NCBI RefSeq assembly: GCF_016862775.1
Contig: NZ_BONP01000003.1
Location: 1-64,000, forward strand
Reading direction: 5' to 3'
Length of the DNA: 64,000 bases
DNA from: Cellulomonas phragmiteti
GTDB lineage: Bacteria > Actinomycetota > Actinomycetes > Actinomycetales > Cellulomonadaceae
A model generated the notes under the pieces. It was not told the DNA's origin. It made no database searches and worked only from the letters and a program-made list of their open reading frames with translations. The position numbers and the translations under genes are program-made. Shown here piece after piece: positions 7,922-16,604 of this stretch (its first letter is position 1; every line of letters starts with the position of its first letter).

Positions 7922-8008
7922 CCTGGCCCCGGTCCGCGATCCTGGAGCGCGGACGGCGGGCGCGGCCCGCCACGCGACGACGCGGCGACGATCGACGAGG
8001 CGGCCACG

Positions 8009-9055
8009 GTGAACCGACGACGCAGCGGTGCGGTGACCATGCACGACGTGGCCGCACGCGCCGGGGTGTCCATCAAGACCGTGTCCAACGTCGTCAACGG
8101 CTACCCGTACATCCGCGCGGAGACGCGCGAGAAGGTCGAGGCGGCGATCGCCGCGCTCGGGTACCGGGTCAACGTCGTCGCCCGCAACCTGCGCCGCGGG
8201 CGCACCGGGATGATCGGCCTCGCCGTCCCCGTGCTGTCCCTGCCGTACTTCGCCGAGCTCGCCGACTCCGTCATCCGCGCCGCCGAGGAGCGCGGCCTGA
8301 CGGTGCTCATCGAGCAGACCGGTGGCGTGCGCGCGCGCGAGCTCGAGGTGCTGCACGGGCAGCGACGCCACTTCACGGACGGCCTGATCTACTCCCCGCT
8401 CGCGCTCGGCCCCGACGACGCCCACGAGCTCGACGGCCTCGACCACCCCCTGGTGCTGCTGGGCGAGCGCATCTTCGACGCACCCGCGGACCACGTGACC
8501 ATGAGCAACGTCGAGGGGGCCCGTGCTGCGACGCAGCACCTGCTGGACCTCGGCCGGCGGCGGATCGCCGTCGTCGGCGGCGACCCGCACGAGACCGTCG
8601 GCGCGGCGGCGCTGCGCGTGCAGGGCTACGCCGCCGCGCTGGCGGACAACGGCGTGCCGTTCGACCCGGCGCTGCTCGGCGACGCCGGCCTGTGGCGCCG
8701 CGCCTCGGGTGCGCAGAGCATGGCGCGGCTGCTCGACGCGGACCTGGGCGTCGACGCCGTGCTCGGGCTCAGCGACGTGCTCGCCCTGGGCGCGCTGCAC
8801 ACCCTGCACCTGCGGCGCATCGACGTGCCGGGGCGGATCGCGGTCATCGGGTTCGACGACATCGAGGAGGCCGCGTTCTCGGCGCCCACGCTCTCGACCG
8901 TGCACCCCGGGCGCGAGCAGATCGCGACCACAGCGGTCGACCTGCTCCTGGAGCGCATCGAAGGGCGGGACCCCGGTGCGCCGTTCCGCCGGGTGGTGGC
9001 GGACTTCGCGGTCGTGCCGCGCGAGTCGACGCTCGGCCGCGGCGGCCCGGCCTGA
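8009..9055 (+). CDS. LacI-family transcriptional regulator (glycosidase operon)
   Basis: A 348-residue repressor. The LacI HTH spans about residues 10-32 (VTMHDVAARAGVSIKTVSNVVNG), the hinge reads ARNLRRGRTGMIG, and a type I periplasmic-binding sugar-sensing domain follows, ending with FRRVVADFAVVPRES. The GTG at 8009 has GACGAGG upstream; an internal ATG at 8039 (MHDVAARAG) is an alternative start and would remove ten basic residues. It lies 53 bp upstream of a GH27 glycosidase on the same strand, so a galactoside-type inducer is likely (inference). The operator candidate at 7908-7921 suggests autoregulation. Confidence 0.9.
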   Translation: MNRRRSGAVTMHDVAARAGVSIKTVSNVVNGYPYIRAETREKVEAAIAALGYRVNVVARNLRRGRTGMIGLAVPVLSLPYFAELADSVIRAAEERGLTVLIEQTGGVRARELEVLHGQRRHFTDGLIYSPLALGPDDAHELDGLDHPLVLLGERIFDAPADHVTMSNVEGARAATQHLLDLGRRRIAVVGGDPHETVGAAALRVQGYAAALADNGVPFDPALLGDAGLWRRASGAQSMARLLDADLGVDAVLGLSDVLALGALHTLHLRRIDVPGRIAVIGFDDIEEAAFSAPTLSTVHPGREQIATTAVDLLLERIEGRDPGAPFRRVVADFAVVPRESTLGRGGPA

Positions 9056-9108
9056 CCACCGCTGCGCACGCACCGGCTGACAGCGACGACGACCCGAGGA
9101 GGTCCCCG

Positions 9109-10431
9109 ATGACCGTGGCACCGACGCCACCCATGGGCTGGAACAGCTGGGACTGCTACGGCACGACCGTCACCGAGGACGAGGTGCTGGCCAACGCGCG
9201 CTTCATGGCCGAGCACCTGCTGCCGCACGGCTGGGACACGGTCGTGGTCGACATCGACTGGTCCGACCCCGCGGCGCGCCCGCACGGGTACACCCCGGAC
9301 GCGGACCTCGTGCTCGACGAGCACGGCTACCCGCAGCCGGCGCCCGGGCGGTTCCCCTCGGCCGCCGACGGCCGGGGGTTCGCCGACCTCGCCGCGCAGG
9401 TGCACGCGCTGGGCCTGCGCTTCGGGGTGCACGTGCTGCGCGGGGTCCCGCGCCGGGCGGTGGCGGCACGGCTGCCCGTGCGTGGCGCGCCCGCCGGCGC
9501 CGCGGCGACGACCGCCGACATCGCGGACACGGCCTCCACCTGCTCGTGGAACGGGCACATGTACGGGCTCGACCACACCCACCCCGCGGCCCAGACGTGG
9601 CTCGACGGCCTGGTGGCGCAGCTGGCGTCCTGGGGCGTTGACCTCGTCAAGGTCGACGACGTGCTCGCGCCCTTCCACGCCGACACCGTCGTGGCGTGGT
9701 CCCGGGCGATCGAGCGGTCTGGCCGCGACATCGTGCTCTCGCTGTCACCGGGGACGGGGCTGTCGACCGCGCACCTGCCGCTGCTGCGCGCGCACGCCCA
9801 CATGTGGCGCGTCTGCGACGACCTGTGGGACCGCTGGGAGGACGTCCACGCCAACTTCGCCCGTCTGGCCCGGTGGGCGCCCTTCCAGCAGCCCGGTGGC
9901 TGGGCCGACGGCGACATGCTGCCGCTGGGCCGGATCGGCATCCGCGCCGAGCGCGGCGAGGACCGCTCGTCGCGCCTCACCCCCGACGAGCAGCGCACCC
10001 TGCTCACGCTGTGGGTCATGGCGCGGTCCCCGCTGATGATGGGCGGCGACCTGCCCACGTCGGACCCCGCGACGATCGCCCTGCTGACCACGCCCGCGGT
10101 CGGCCACGTGCTGCGCACGGCGACCGACGGCCGCGAGCTGCTGCGCGAGCCCGCCGACGACGGCGAGGTCGTCGTCTGGTCCGCACGCTGCGGCACCGGG
10201 CCGACGCACTACGCGGCGGTCTTCTGGACCGGTGCGGCGTCCCGCGTGCAGCGGCTGCCGCTGTCCGCGGTGCTGGGGGACGACCCGCCGGCCGACCGGT
10301 GGACCGTCCGGGACCTGTGGACGGGGGACCTCCTGCCCGACCCGGTGCGCGACCCCGGCAGCCCGGACACGGTACTCACGCTCGAGGTGCCGTCGCACGG
10401 GGTGCGGTGGGTGGCGCTCGACCCGGCCTGA
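9109..10431 (+). CDS. Glycoside hydrolase family 27 protein, alpha-galactosidase-like
   Basis: A 440-residue enzyme with the GH27 opening PPMGWNSWDCYG at 7-18. The likely nucleophile Asp183 is in DLVKVDDV, and the likely acid/base is Asp237 or Asp238 in RVCDDLWDRWE. A (beta/alpha)8 barrel is followed by a beta-sandwich from about residue 350. No signal peptide is seen, so it should act in the cytoplasm on imported oligosaccharides; no sugar transporter is adjacent. GGAGG precedes the ATG by six bases. Members of this subgroup include alpha-galactosidases and related alpha-glycosidases or arabinopyranosidases, so the exact sugar is uncertain. Confidence 0.87.
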   Translation: MTVAPTPPMGWNSWDCYGTTVTEDEVLANARFMAEHLLPHGWDTVVVDIDWSDPAARPHGYTPDADLVLDEHGYPQPAPGRFPSAADGRGFADLAAQVHALGLRFGVHVLRGVPRRAVAARLPVRGAPAGAAATTADIADTASTCSWNGHMYGLDHTHPAAQTWLDGLVAQLASWGVDLVKVDDVLAPFHADTVVAWSRAIERSGRDIVLSLSPGTGLSTAHLPLLRAHAHMWRVCDDLWDRWEDVHANFARLARWAPFQQPGGWADGDMLPLGRIGIRAERGEDRSSRLTPDEQRTLLTLWVMARSPLMMGGDLPTSDPATIALLTTPAVGHVLRTATDGRELLREPADDGEVVVWSARCGTGPTHYAAVFWTGAASRVQRLPLSAVLGDDPPADRWTVRDLWTGDLLPDPVRDPGSPDTVLTLEVPSHGVRWVALDPA

Positions 10432-10456
10432 CGCGTGCGCGCCGTCCGGGCGGGTG

Positions 10457-11002
10457 TCAGAGCGGGCGCTCCAGCACGTAGTCGTCCTCGATCCGGGTGC
10501 CGACCCGGAAGTGCTTGACCCCGACCACGGCGAACCCCTCGCGCGCGTAGAACGCCTGGGCGCGCGCGTTGTGCTGGTTGACCCCCAGCCACATGCCGGC
10601 GCCGCCGAGCGCCCGCGCGTGGTCGAACGAGGTCCGCAGCAGCGTGGACGCGACGCCCGCGCCGTGCAGCGCCGGGTGCACGTAGCACTTCGACAGCTCG
10701 ACGGTCGGGCGGATGTGGACGGCCGCGCGGGCGTCGTCGTCGGCGGGGTCACCGGCCACGAGCAGGGTGTAGCCCAGGAGCTCGTCGTCCGGCGTGGCCG
10801 CGACGAGCACCGCGCGCCCGGGCGCGGACGTGTGCTGCGTGAAGCGCTCGGCGCTCAGGTGGGCGTCGAGGAACGCCCGCTGGTCGGCCGCCGTCGAGCC
10901 CGGTGGGCACGCGAGCGGGAACGTCACCGCCGCGAGGTCGGCGAGCGCGTCCGCGTCCTGCGGGCGGGCGGTGCGCACCGCCCAGTCGGTCCTGGTCGTC
11001 AT
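10457..11002 (-). CDS. GNAT-family N-acetyltransferase
   Basis: A 181-residue single-domain GNAT. Motif A is visible as ELSKCYVHPALHGAGVASTLL with the acetyl-CoA pyrophosphate loop (Q/R-x-x-G-x-G/A reads LHGAGVA), followed by GMWLGVNQHNARAQAFYAREGF, typical of motif B. It overlaps the stop of the HAD-IB gene by four bases (ATGA at 10999-11002), so the two are translationally coupled. The substrate is not predictable. Confidence 0.88.
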   Translation of the reverse strand: MTTRTDWAVRTARPQDADALADLAAVTFPLACPPGSTAADQRAFLDAHLSAERFTQHTSAPGRAVLVAATPDDELLGYTLLVAGDPADDDARAAVHIRPTVELSKCYVHPALHGAGVASTLLRTSFDHARALGGAGMWLGVNQHNARAQAFYAREGFAVVGVKHFRVGTRIEDDYVLERPL

Positions 11003-11865
11003 CCGGCCCCCATGCGCCGTCGGATCGAGCGGCGGACGGCCCGGGCGACCACGGCGACGGCCCAGGCCAGCCCGGCGAGGCTCGCGGCGTTGACGCCGCG
11101 CCGTGCCTGCCGCCGGCGCGAGCGGAACTCGCGCACGGGCCACCCCACCTCGGCGGCGTGCCGGCGCAGCCGGCCGTCGGGGTTGATCGCGCACGGGTGC
11201 CCCACGGTGGACAGGATCGGCACGTCGTTGGTCGAGTCGCCGTAGGCGTGGCACCTGCTGAGGTCGTACCCCTCGCGCGCGGCCAGCGCACGGACCGCGC
11301 TCGCCTTGGCCTCGCCGTGCAGGAGGTCGCCGACCAGCCGGCCGGTGTAGAACCCGCCCTCGTGCTCGGCGACCGTGCCCAGCGCGCCGGACGCGCCGAG
11401 CCGCCGCGCGATGAGCTCACCGATCTCCACGGGTGTCGCCGTCACGAGCCACACGGCGTGGCCGTCGGCCAAGTGGGCGTCGAGCAGTGCGCGCGTCCCG
11501 GGGTAGATGCGCAGGCTGAGGACCTCGTCGTAGACGTCCTCCGCGATCGCGGTGACCTCGGCCACCGAGTGGCCGCGCATGATGTCCAGCGCGCGGGTGC
11601 GCAGCTCGTCGATCTGCTCGCGGTCCTCGCCGAACACCCGGTACCGGGCCTGCTGCCACGCGAACCGGACGAGGTCGCGCTTGCGGAAGAAGCCGCGGCC
11701 GTACAGGCCGACGGCGAGGTGGAACGAGCTCGCGCCCCGGATGATCGTGTTGTCGACGTCGAAGAAGGCGGCGACCGGCGTCCCCTCGGGCACCAGCTCG
11801 GCGCGCGGCGTCTCGACCGTGGCAGCGACGACCGCACGCTCGTCCGTCCCGTCGCCCGCGTGCAC
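10999..11865 (-). CDS. HAD-IB family hydrolase (SerB1-like)
   Basis: A 288-residue phosphatase of HAD subfamily IB. Motif I DVDNT is at 36-40 (Asp36 nucleophile, Asp38), motif II lies in VTATP, and motif IV is GDSTND. A basic amphipathic C-terminus (RRRQARRGVNAASLAGLAWAV) may touch the membrane. Homologues next to a glutaredoxin gene are called SerB1 in mycobacteria, although phosphoserine activity is not assured. The GTG at 11865 is preceded by TACAGT and six bases with no Shine-Dalgarno, so the transcript is probably leaderless. It diverges from the glutaredoxin gene across 79 bp. Confidence 0.9.
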   Translation of the reverse strand: MHAGDGTDERAVVAATVETPRAELVPEGTPVAAFFDVDNTIIRGASSFHLAVGLYGRGFFRKRDLVRFAWQQARYRVFGEDREQIDELRTRALDIMRGHSVAEVTAIAEDVYDEVLSLRIYPGTRALLDAHLADGHAVWLVTATPVEIGELIARRLGASGALGTVAEHEGGFYTGRLVGDLLHGEAKASAVRALAAREGYDLSRCHAYGDSTNDVPILSTVGHPCAINPDGRLRRHAAEVGWPVREFRSRRRQARRGVNAASLAGLAWAVAVVARAVRRSIRRRMGAG

Positions 11866-11944
11866 CCGGCCACTGTAACGAGCGTGGCCCCGCGCGTCGC
11901 GGACCGTCCGGCGTGCGTGCGGCCCGCGGGCTAGCGTGGGCCCC

Positions 11945-12223
11945 GTGAGCGGTGCGACGACGCCTCGGGTGGTCCTCTACGGACGGGCCGGCTGCCACCT
12001 GTGCGACGACGCGCGGGACCTCGTGGCGCGCGTGTGCGCCGAGCTCGGGGCCTCGTGGGTGGAGGTCGACGTGGACGTCCCGGCGCCGGACGGCAGCGTG
12101 CTCGCGGACGAGCTGGGAGAGCTGGTGCCGGTCGTCGACGTCGACGGCGTGCGCCGCGGCTACTGGCGCATCGACGAGGTGCGCCTGCGCCGGGCTCTCG
12201 CGACGGGCGCCGGCAGGCCCTAG
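11945..12223 (+). CDS. Glutaredoxin-like protein
   Basis: A 92-residue thioredoxin-fold protein with redox motif GCHLC (Cys17, Cys20) and the cis-Pro region ELVPVVDVDG. This family (DUF836/glutaredoxin 2-like) commonly sits beside rex or hemA in actinobacteria. Start: GTG at 11945, seven bases after TAGCGT (11932-11937), a leaderless-type arrangement; a GTG at 11936 lies inside that -10 region and is less likely. Its TAG stop is part of a second TAGCGT that may drive rex. Confidence 0.86.
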   Translation: MSGATTPRVVLYGRAGCHLCDDARDLVARVCAELGASWVEVDVDVPAPDGSVLADELGELVPVVDVDGVRRGYWRIDEVRLRRALATGAGRP

Positions 12224-12277
12224 CGTGTGACTCCAGGCGACGGGGCCGTGCCGGCGCCGCGGGTGACGGAGGGGCGC

Positions 12278-12967
12278 GTGGACGATCGGCGCACGGCGGG
12301 ACGCCGCAGCGGCGACCGGCGCGCAGGGCAGTCGGTGCCCCCCGCGACGGTCGCTCGGCTGCCGGGCTACCTGCGCGCGCTGGAGGCGACGGCGTCGCAG
12401 GGGGCGGTCCTCACCTCCTCCGACGAGCTCGCGGCGCGCGCGGGCGTGACGCCCGCGCAGCTGCGCAAGGACCTGTCCTTCCTCGGCTCGTACGGGCGCC
12501 GCGGCGTGGGCTACGACGTCGGCCACCTGCGCGAGCAGATCACGGTGGTGCTCGGGCTGGCCGACGTGCGGCGCGTGATCGTGGTCGGGGTGGGCAACCT
12601 GGGCCACGCGCTGGCGAACTACGCGGGCATCGCCGAGCGCGGGTTCGCCCTCGTGGGGCTCGTCGACGCGGACCCGGCGGTCGTCGGGTCGACGGTGGCC
12701 GGGCTCGTGGTCGAGCCGGCCGACGACCTGCGGGGCGTGGTGAGCCGCACCGGCGCGACGATCGCGGTGCTGACGACCCCGGCCGCGGTGGCGCAGCAGG
12801 TGTGCGACGAGCTCGTCGCGGCGGGGGTGGTGGGGATCCTCACCTTCGCACCCGGCGCGCTGCGTGTGCCCCCGCACGTCGACGTGCGGGCCGTCGACGT
12901 CGCCTCCGAGCTGCAGATCCTCGCCTTCCACGACCGCGCGCGCAGCGCGGACGGGGGCGCGTCGTGA
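12278..12967 (+). CDS. rex: Redox-sensing transcriptional repressor Rex
   Basis: Rex senses the NADH/NAD+ ratio and represses respiratory genes when NADH is low. The 229-residue product has an N-terminal winged helix (about 21-80, with TPAQLRKDLSFLGSYGRRGVGYDV, the Rex signature) and a Rossmann domain with GVGNLG at 104-109. The C-terminal swapped helix reads ASELQILAFHDRAR. The start chosen is GTG 12278, which has GGAGG five bases upstream; the frame stays open back to GTG 12227 and 12248, giving a longer Arg/Pro-rich N-terminus. A TAGCGT -10 at 12221-12226 overlaps the glutaredoxin stop. A candidate Rex operator in this window lies before menJ-nuo. Confidence 0.92.
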   Translation: MDDRRTAGRRSGDRRAGQSVPPATVARLPGYLRALEATASQGAVLTSSDELAARAGVTPAQLRKDLSFLGSYGRRGVGYDVGHLREQITVVLGLADVRRVIVVGVGNLGHALANYAGIAERGFALVGLVDADPAVVGSTVAGLVVEPADDLRGVVSRTGATIAVLTTPAAVAQQVCDELVAAGVVGILTFAPGALRVPPHVDVRAVDVASELQILAFHDRARSADGGAS

Positions 12968-13012
12968 CGGGCGCGGTGCGTGCCGGTGGGGCCGGGCCGC
13001 GGGGTGGACGCG

Positions 13013-13049
13013 CCGCGGGGGCGCGACCGGTCGGGTCGCGCCCCCGCGG
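13013..13049. terminator. Bidirectional terminator between rex and yceI
   Basis: A perfect 16-bp GC-rich stem (13013-13028 with 13034-13049) carries a 5-nt loop. It lies in the 115-bp gap between the converging rex and yceI-like genes. Confidence 0.8.
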
Positions 13050-13082
13050 GGACGTGCGTGCCGGCGGCTGCCGGCGGGCGGC

Positions 13083-13628
13083 TCAGGCCTTGATGGCGGA
13101 GACGTCCAGGTCGATGCGCACCTTGTCGGCGACGAGCACGCCACCGGCCTCGAGCGCGGCGTTCCAGGTCAGGCCGAAGTCCTTGCGCGAGATGGTGACG
13201 GTCGCCTCGAAGCCGGCGCGCGTGTTGCCGAACGGGTCCACCGCGGTGCCGTTGAACTCGGTCTCGAGCTCGACCTCGTGCGTCACGCCGTGGATCGTCA
13301 GGTCGCCGACGACCACGTGGCCCGCGCCGGACTCGCGGATCGCGGTCGAGGCGAACGTCCACTCGCCGAAGGTCTCGACCTCGAAGAAGTCGTTGCTCTT
13401 GAGGTGCCCGTCGCGGTTGGCGTCACCGGTGTTGACCGTCGAGGGGTCGAGCACGACGGTGACCGACGACGACGCGAGGTCCTCGCCGACCGTGAGGGTG
13501 CCGGAGGTCACCGCGACGGTGCCGCGGACCTTGGAGATGCCCGCGTGGCGGACGGTGAACGACGCCTCCGTGTGCGAGGGGTCGATGGTCCAGGTGCCGG
13601 TCGTCAGGCCGGTGGGCAGCGCGGTCAT
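13083..13628 (-). CDS. YceI-family lipid-binding protein
   Basis: A 181-residue protein made of the YceI lipocalin-like beta barrel, beginning TGTWTIDPSHTEASFTVRHAGISKVRG, the family signature. No signal peptide is present, so this is the cytoplasmic form common in actinobacteria. YceI proteins bind isoprenoids or other amphiphiles in a hydrophobic channel; the ligand here is unknown, though a quinone-related isoprenoid would fit the neighbourhood (inference). GGAGG precedes the ATG. It diverges from a MarR gene over a short AT-richer region, which suggests control by that regulator. Confidence 0.92.
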   Translation of the reverse strand: MTALPTGLTTGTWTIDPSHTEASFTVRHAGISKVRGTVAVTSGTLTVGEDLASSSVTVVLDPSTVNTGDANRDGHLKSNDFFEVETFGEWTFASTAIRESGAGHVVVGDLTIHGVTHEVELETEFNGTAVDPFGNTRAGFEATVTISRKDFGLTWNAALEAGGVLVADKVRIDLDVSAIKA

Positions 13629-13654
13629 GAGGTCCTCCGTGTTCGGTGCCGAAC

Positions 13655-13702
13655 GCGATCGTTGATTCGACAAGTATCGGTTGTTGATATTTCTACTACA
13701 GT
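13655..13702. promoter_or_regulatory. Divergent yceI/marR regulatory region
   Basis: This stretch is clearly AT-richer than its surroundings. It holds two direct GTTGAT repeats (13661-13666 and 13683-13688, 22 bp apart, about two helical turns) and a possible -10 TACAGT at 13697-13702 for the MarR gene. It is a likely binding site for the MarR protein. Confidence 0.5.
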
Positions 13703-13736
13703 GGGGTGCGAGCCGCAACCCCTCCAGGAGGACGAC

Positions 13737-14318
13737 GTGCCGACCCCGACCGCCGACCTGTCGACCGACGACGCCGCCGCGGGCCGCCCGGGCACCGGCG
13801 GGCCCGACCCGCGGCCCGAGCAGGCCGACGTGCGCTGGCTGACCGCGGAGCAGCAGCAGCAGTGGCGCGCGTTCCGGGACGGCACCGCCCTGCTCTTCGA
13901 CGTCCTGGCCCGCGAGCTCGACGACGACAGCGGGCTGTCGCTGGGGGAGTACGAGGTGCTCGTGCGGCTCTCCGAGGCGCCCGGGCGCGCCCTGCGCATG
14001 TCCGAGCTGGCCGACGACCTCGCGCACTCGCGCAGCCGCCTCACGCACACCGTGGCGCGCATGGAGCGCGACGGGATCGTGCGCCGCGAGCCCGCGCGCG
14101 ACGACGCCCGCGGCGTCAACTGCGTGCTCACGGAGCGCGGGTGGCAGGTGCTCGTGGCGGCGGCCCCCGGGCACGTGGAGTCGGTCCGCGCGCACCTGGT
14201 CGACGTCCTCGACGCCGAGCAGCTCGCCGCGCTCGGGGACGCCATGCGGGTCGTCGTCGAGCGGCTCCGGACACCGGACTGCCCGCCCCCGGGTGCCGGC
14301 CGCGCGTCGTCCGCCTGA
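13737..14318 (+). CDS. MarR-family transcriptional regulator
   Basis: A 193-residue protein with a MarR winged helix: LSLGEYEVLVRLSEAPGRALRMSELADDLAHSRSRLTHTVARMERDGIVRRE is helix-turn-helix plus the start of the wing, and DDARGVNCVLTERG is the wing. Residues 1-45 are a disordered Asp/Pro-rich lead. GTG at 13737 has CAGGAGG seven bases upstream. It diverges from a yceI-family gene, a pairing common in actinobacteria. The ligand is unknown. Confidence 0.9.
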   Translation: MPTPTADLSTDDAAAGRPGTGGPDPRPEQADVRWLTAEQQQQWRAFRDGTALLFDVLARELDDDSGLSLGEYEVLVRLSEAPGRALRMSELADDLAHSRSRLTHTVARMERDGIVRREPARDDARGVNCVLTERGWQVLVAAAPGHVESVRAHLVDVLDAEQLAALGDAMRVVVERLRTPDCPPPGAGRASSA

Positions 14319-14360
14319 GGCGCGGCCGGGGCACCCAGGAGACTTTGCGAGACTGTGCAC

Positions 14361-15017
14361 ATGGTCGCCACGACGGTCCACCTGCTGCGGCACGGTGAGG
14401 TCCACAACCCCGAGGGACTCCTGTACGGCAGGCTGCCCGGCTACCGCCTGTCCGAGCGCGGGCAGCAGATGGCCGAGCTCGTCGCCTCGACGCTCGCCGG
14501 CGAGCACGACGCGCCACGGCGCGACGTCGTGGTCGTGACCGCGTCCCCCCTGCAGCGCGCCCAGGAGACGGCCGCTCCGATCGCCGCCGCCTTCGGGCTC
14601 GCCGTCGGGACCGACGACCGCCTCATCGAGGCCGCCAACCACTTCCAGGGCATGGCCTTCGGCGTCGGCGACGGCTCCCTGCGCCACCCCGGCCACTGGC
14701 CGCACCTGCGCAACCCGTTCCGCCCGTCCTGGGGCGAGCCGTACGCGGAGCAGGTGGACCGCATGCTCGCCGCGGTCGACGCCGCCCGCGTGGCCGCCCG
14801 CGGGCACGAGGCCGTCCTCGTCAGCCACCAGCTGCCGATCTGGGTGACCCGGCTCGCGGTCGAGAACCGCCGGCTCTGGCACGACCCGCGGCGGCGGCAG
14901 TGCGCGCTCGCCTCGCTCACGACCCTGCGGTTCGAGGACGACACGCTCGTCGGCGTCGGCTACGGGGAGCCCGCCGCCGCGCTGCTGCCCGGCGCCTCGC
15001 CCGTCGCCGGGGCCTGA
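14361..15017 (+). CDS. Histidine phosphatase family protein
   Basis: A 218-residue phosphoglycerate mutase-like phosphatase. The phosphohistidine motif LRHGEV places His11 and Arg10 near the start; the second Arg is in SPLQRAQET and the second His in VSHQLPIW. It lies two bases upstream of the ResA-like lipoprotein and heads the cytochrome c maturation cluster, the same order as Rv0525-Rv0529 of M. tuberculosis (from memory). Start: ATG 14361, six bases after GAGACT, fits the leaderless pattern; GTG 14355 is possible but would lie within that spacer. The physiological substrate is unknown. Confidence 0.87.
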   Translation: MVATTVHLLRHGEVHNPEGLLYGRLPGYRLSERGQQMAELVASTLAGEHDAPRRDVVVVTASPLQRAQETAAPIAAAFGLAVGTDDRLIEAANHFQGMAFGVGDGSLRHPGHWPHLRNPFRPSWGEPYAEQVDRMLAAVDAARVAARGHEAVLVSHQLPIWVTRLAVENRRLWHDPRRRQCALASLTTLRFEDDTLVGVGYGEPAAALLPGASPVAGA

Positions 15018-15018
15018 C

Positions 15019-15654
15019 GTGCACCGCCGCCCCGTCGCCGGCCGTGCCGTGAACCGCGCGGTGACCCGCGCCGTGACCCGTGCCGCGTGCGTCGTCGCCG
15101 CGCTCGCGCTCGCGCTCGGCGGGTGCGCGGCCGCCGACGACGGCGGCACCACGGCGGACGTGGTCGACCAGGGCTACCAGTCCGGCGACGGATCGACGAC
15201 GACGTGGGCCCGCGCCGACCGCCTCGGGCCGCTCGAGATCAGGGGCACCGACTACGAGGGCGGCACGCACGACCTCGCGCAGTGGCGCGGGGACGTCGTG
15301 CTGCTCAACACCTGGTACGCCGCGTGCCCGCCGTGCCGGGCCGAGGCGCCCGACCTCGCGGACGTCGCGACGGACTACGCCGAGCAGGGGCTGCACGTGC
15401 TCGGTATCAACAGCCGCGACGCGGCCGGGACCGCCCAGGCGTTCCAGCGCCAGCTGGGCGTGCCGTACCCGTCGCTCGACGACACGAGCGGGTCCGCCGT
15501 CGCCGCCCTGCAGGGCGTGGTCCCCGTGAACGCCGTGCCCACGACGGTCCTGCTCGACCGCGACGGCCGGGTCGCGGCGCGCGTGCTCGGCCTCGTCCGG
15601 CCGTCGACCCTGCGGGCGCTCGTCGAGGACCTGCTCGCGGAGGAGGCGACGTGA
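15019..15654 (+). CDS. TlpA/ResA-like thioredoxin lipoprotein
   Basis: A 211-residue exported thiol-disulfide oxidoreductase. A lipobox LGGC ends at Cys36 after a hydrophobic segment, so it should be a lipoprotein on the outer face of the membrane. The active site is WYAACPPC (Cys104, Cys107), with cis-Pro in [10 protein letters not shown]. ResA/CcsX proteins reduce the haem-binding CxxCH cysteines of apocytochrome c using electrons from CcdA, which is the next gene and overlaps by four bases. The GTG start follows the upstream stop by two bases and has no strong ribosome site, so coupling to the upstream gene is likely. Confidence 0.92.
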   Translation: MHRRPVAGRAVNRAVTRAVTRAACVVAALALALGGCAAADDGGTTADVVDQGYQSGDGSTTTWARADRLGPLEIRGTDYEGGTHDLAQWRGDVVLLNTWYAACPPCRAEAPDLADVATDYAEQGLHVLGINSRDAAGTAQAFQRQLGVPYPSLDDTSGSAVAALQGVVPVNAVPTTVLLDRDGRVAARVLGLVRPSTLRALVEDLLAEEAT

Positions 15655-16604
15655 CGTCCGGCGTCGTCGCGCTGGGCCTGGGGTCGACGGTCGTCGACGG
15701 GTCGCTGCTGCTCGCCGTGCCCGTCGCGCTGCTCGCCGGCGTCGTGTCGTTCGCCTCGCCGTGCGTGCTGCCGCTCGTGCCCGGGTACCTCGGGCTGCTG
15801 GGCGGGCTCGTGGGCGGGGACGCGCGGCCCGCGCCCGGCGCGCGGCTCGGGCTCGTCGACGCGACGGACGTCGTGCGGCTCGGTGCCCCGCCCGTCCCGG
15901 CGGCCGCGCACGTCCCGCTCACCGACGCGGCGACCGGACCCGCCACGCCGTCCGCGGCGGCAGCCGCCACCGCGGCCACCGCGGCCACCGCGGTCACCAC
16001 GGCGCCCGCCACCGCCGGGCGCCGCACGCTCCTGCTCGGCGTCGTGCTGTTCGTCGCCGGGTTCTCGAGCGTCTTCGTCGCGTTCGGGGCGCTCGCGGGC
16101 TCGCTCGGTGCCGCGCTGTGGGAGTGGCAGGACCCGGTGAGCCGCGTGCTCGGTGCGGTGACCGTCGCGCTCGGGCTGACGTTCCTGGGCGCCCTGCCGT
16201 TCCTCGGCGGCGAGCGCCGGCTGCGCGTCGCCCCGCGCGCCGGGGTGTGGGGGGCGCCGCTGCTGGGCGTCGCCTTCGGGCTCGGCTGGACCCCCTGCAT
16301 CGGCCCGACGCTCGCCGCGATCCTCACGCTGTCCCTCACCGGCGGGTCCGCGGGCCGGGGCGCGCTGCTCGCCGCGGTGTTCTGCGTGGGGCTGGGGCTG
16401 CCGTTCGTGCTCGTCGGGCTCGGTCTGCAGCGCTCGCAGCGCGCCCTCGGGTGGCTGCGTCGGCACCGGCTCGCCGTGCGCCGCACGGGTGGCGCCGTGC
16501 TCGTCGTCCTGGGTGTGGCCCTCCTCACCGGCGCCTGGGGGACGTGGGCGGCCTGGCTGCAGGGTGCCCTGACCGGCGGCGACCCGTTCGTGCCCGCGCT
16601 GTGA
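15651..16604 (+). CDS. ccdA: Cytochrome c biogenesis thiol transporter CcdA
   Basis: A 317-residue polytopic protein of the DsbD/CcdA family that carries electrons from cytosolic thioredoxin across the membrane. The paired cysteines are in [20 protein letters not shown] (Cys38) and [16 protein letters not shown]. The loop after the first helix, about residues 55-123, is unusually long and Ala/Thr-rich, compared with a short loop in typical CcdA. It overlaps the ResA-like gene (GTGA) and resB (GTGA), so the four maturation genes form a coupled operon. Confidence 0.92.
   Translation: MTSGVVALGLGSTVVDGSLLLAVPVALLAGVVSFASPCVLPLVPGYLGLLGGLVGGDARPAPGARLGLVDATDVVRLGAPPVPAAAHVPLTDAATGPATPSAAAAATAATAATAVTTAPATAGRRTLLLGVVLFVAGFSSVFVAFGALAGSLGAALWEWQDPVSRVLGAVTVALGLTFLGALPFLGGERRLRVAPRAGVWGAPLLGVAFGLGWTPCIGPTLAAILTLSLTGGSAGRGALLAAVFCVGLGLPFVLVGLGLQRSQRALGWLRRHRLAVRRTGGAVLVVLGVALLTGAWGTWAAWLQGALTGGDPFVPAL

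Noticed and set aside
8830-9130. Separate small frame between the LacI and GH27 genes
   Set aside because: It overlaps both genes out of frame and has no ribosome site or homology.
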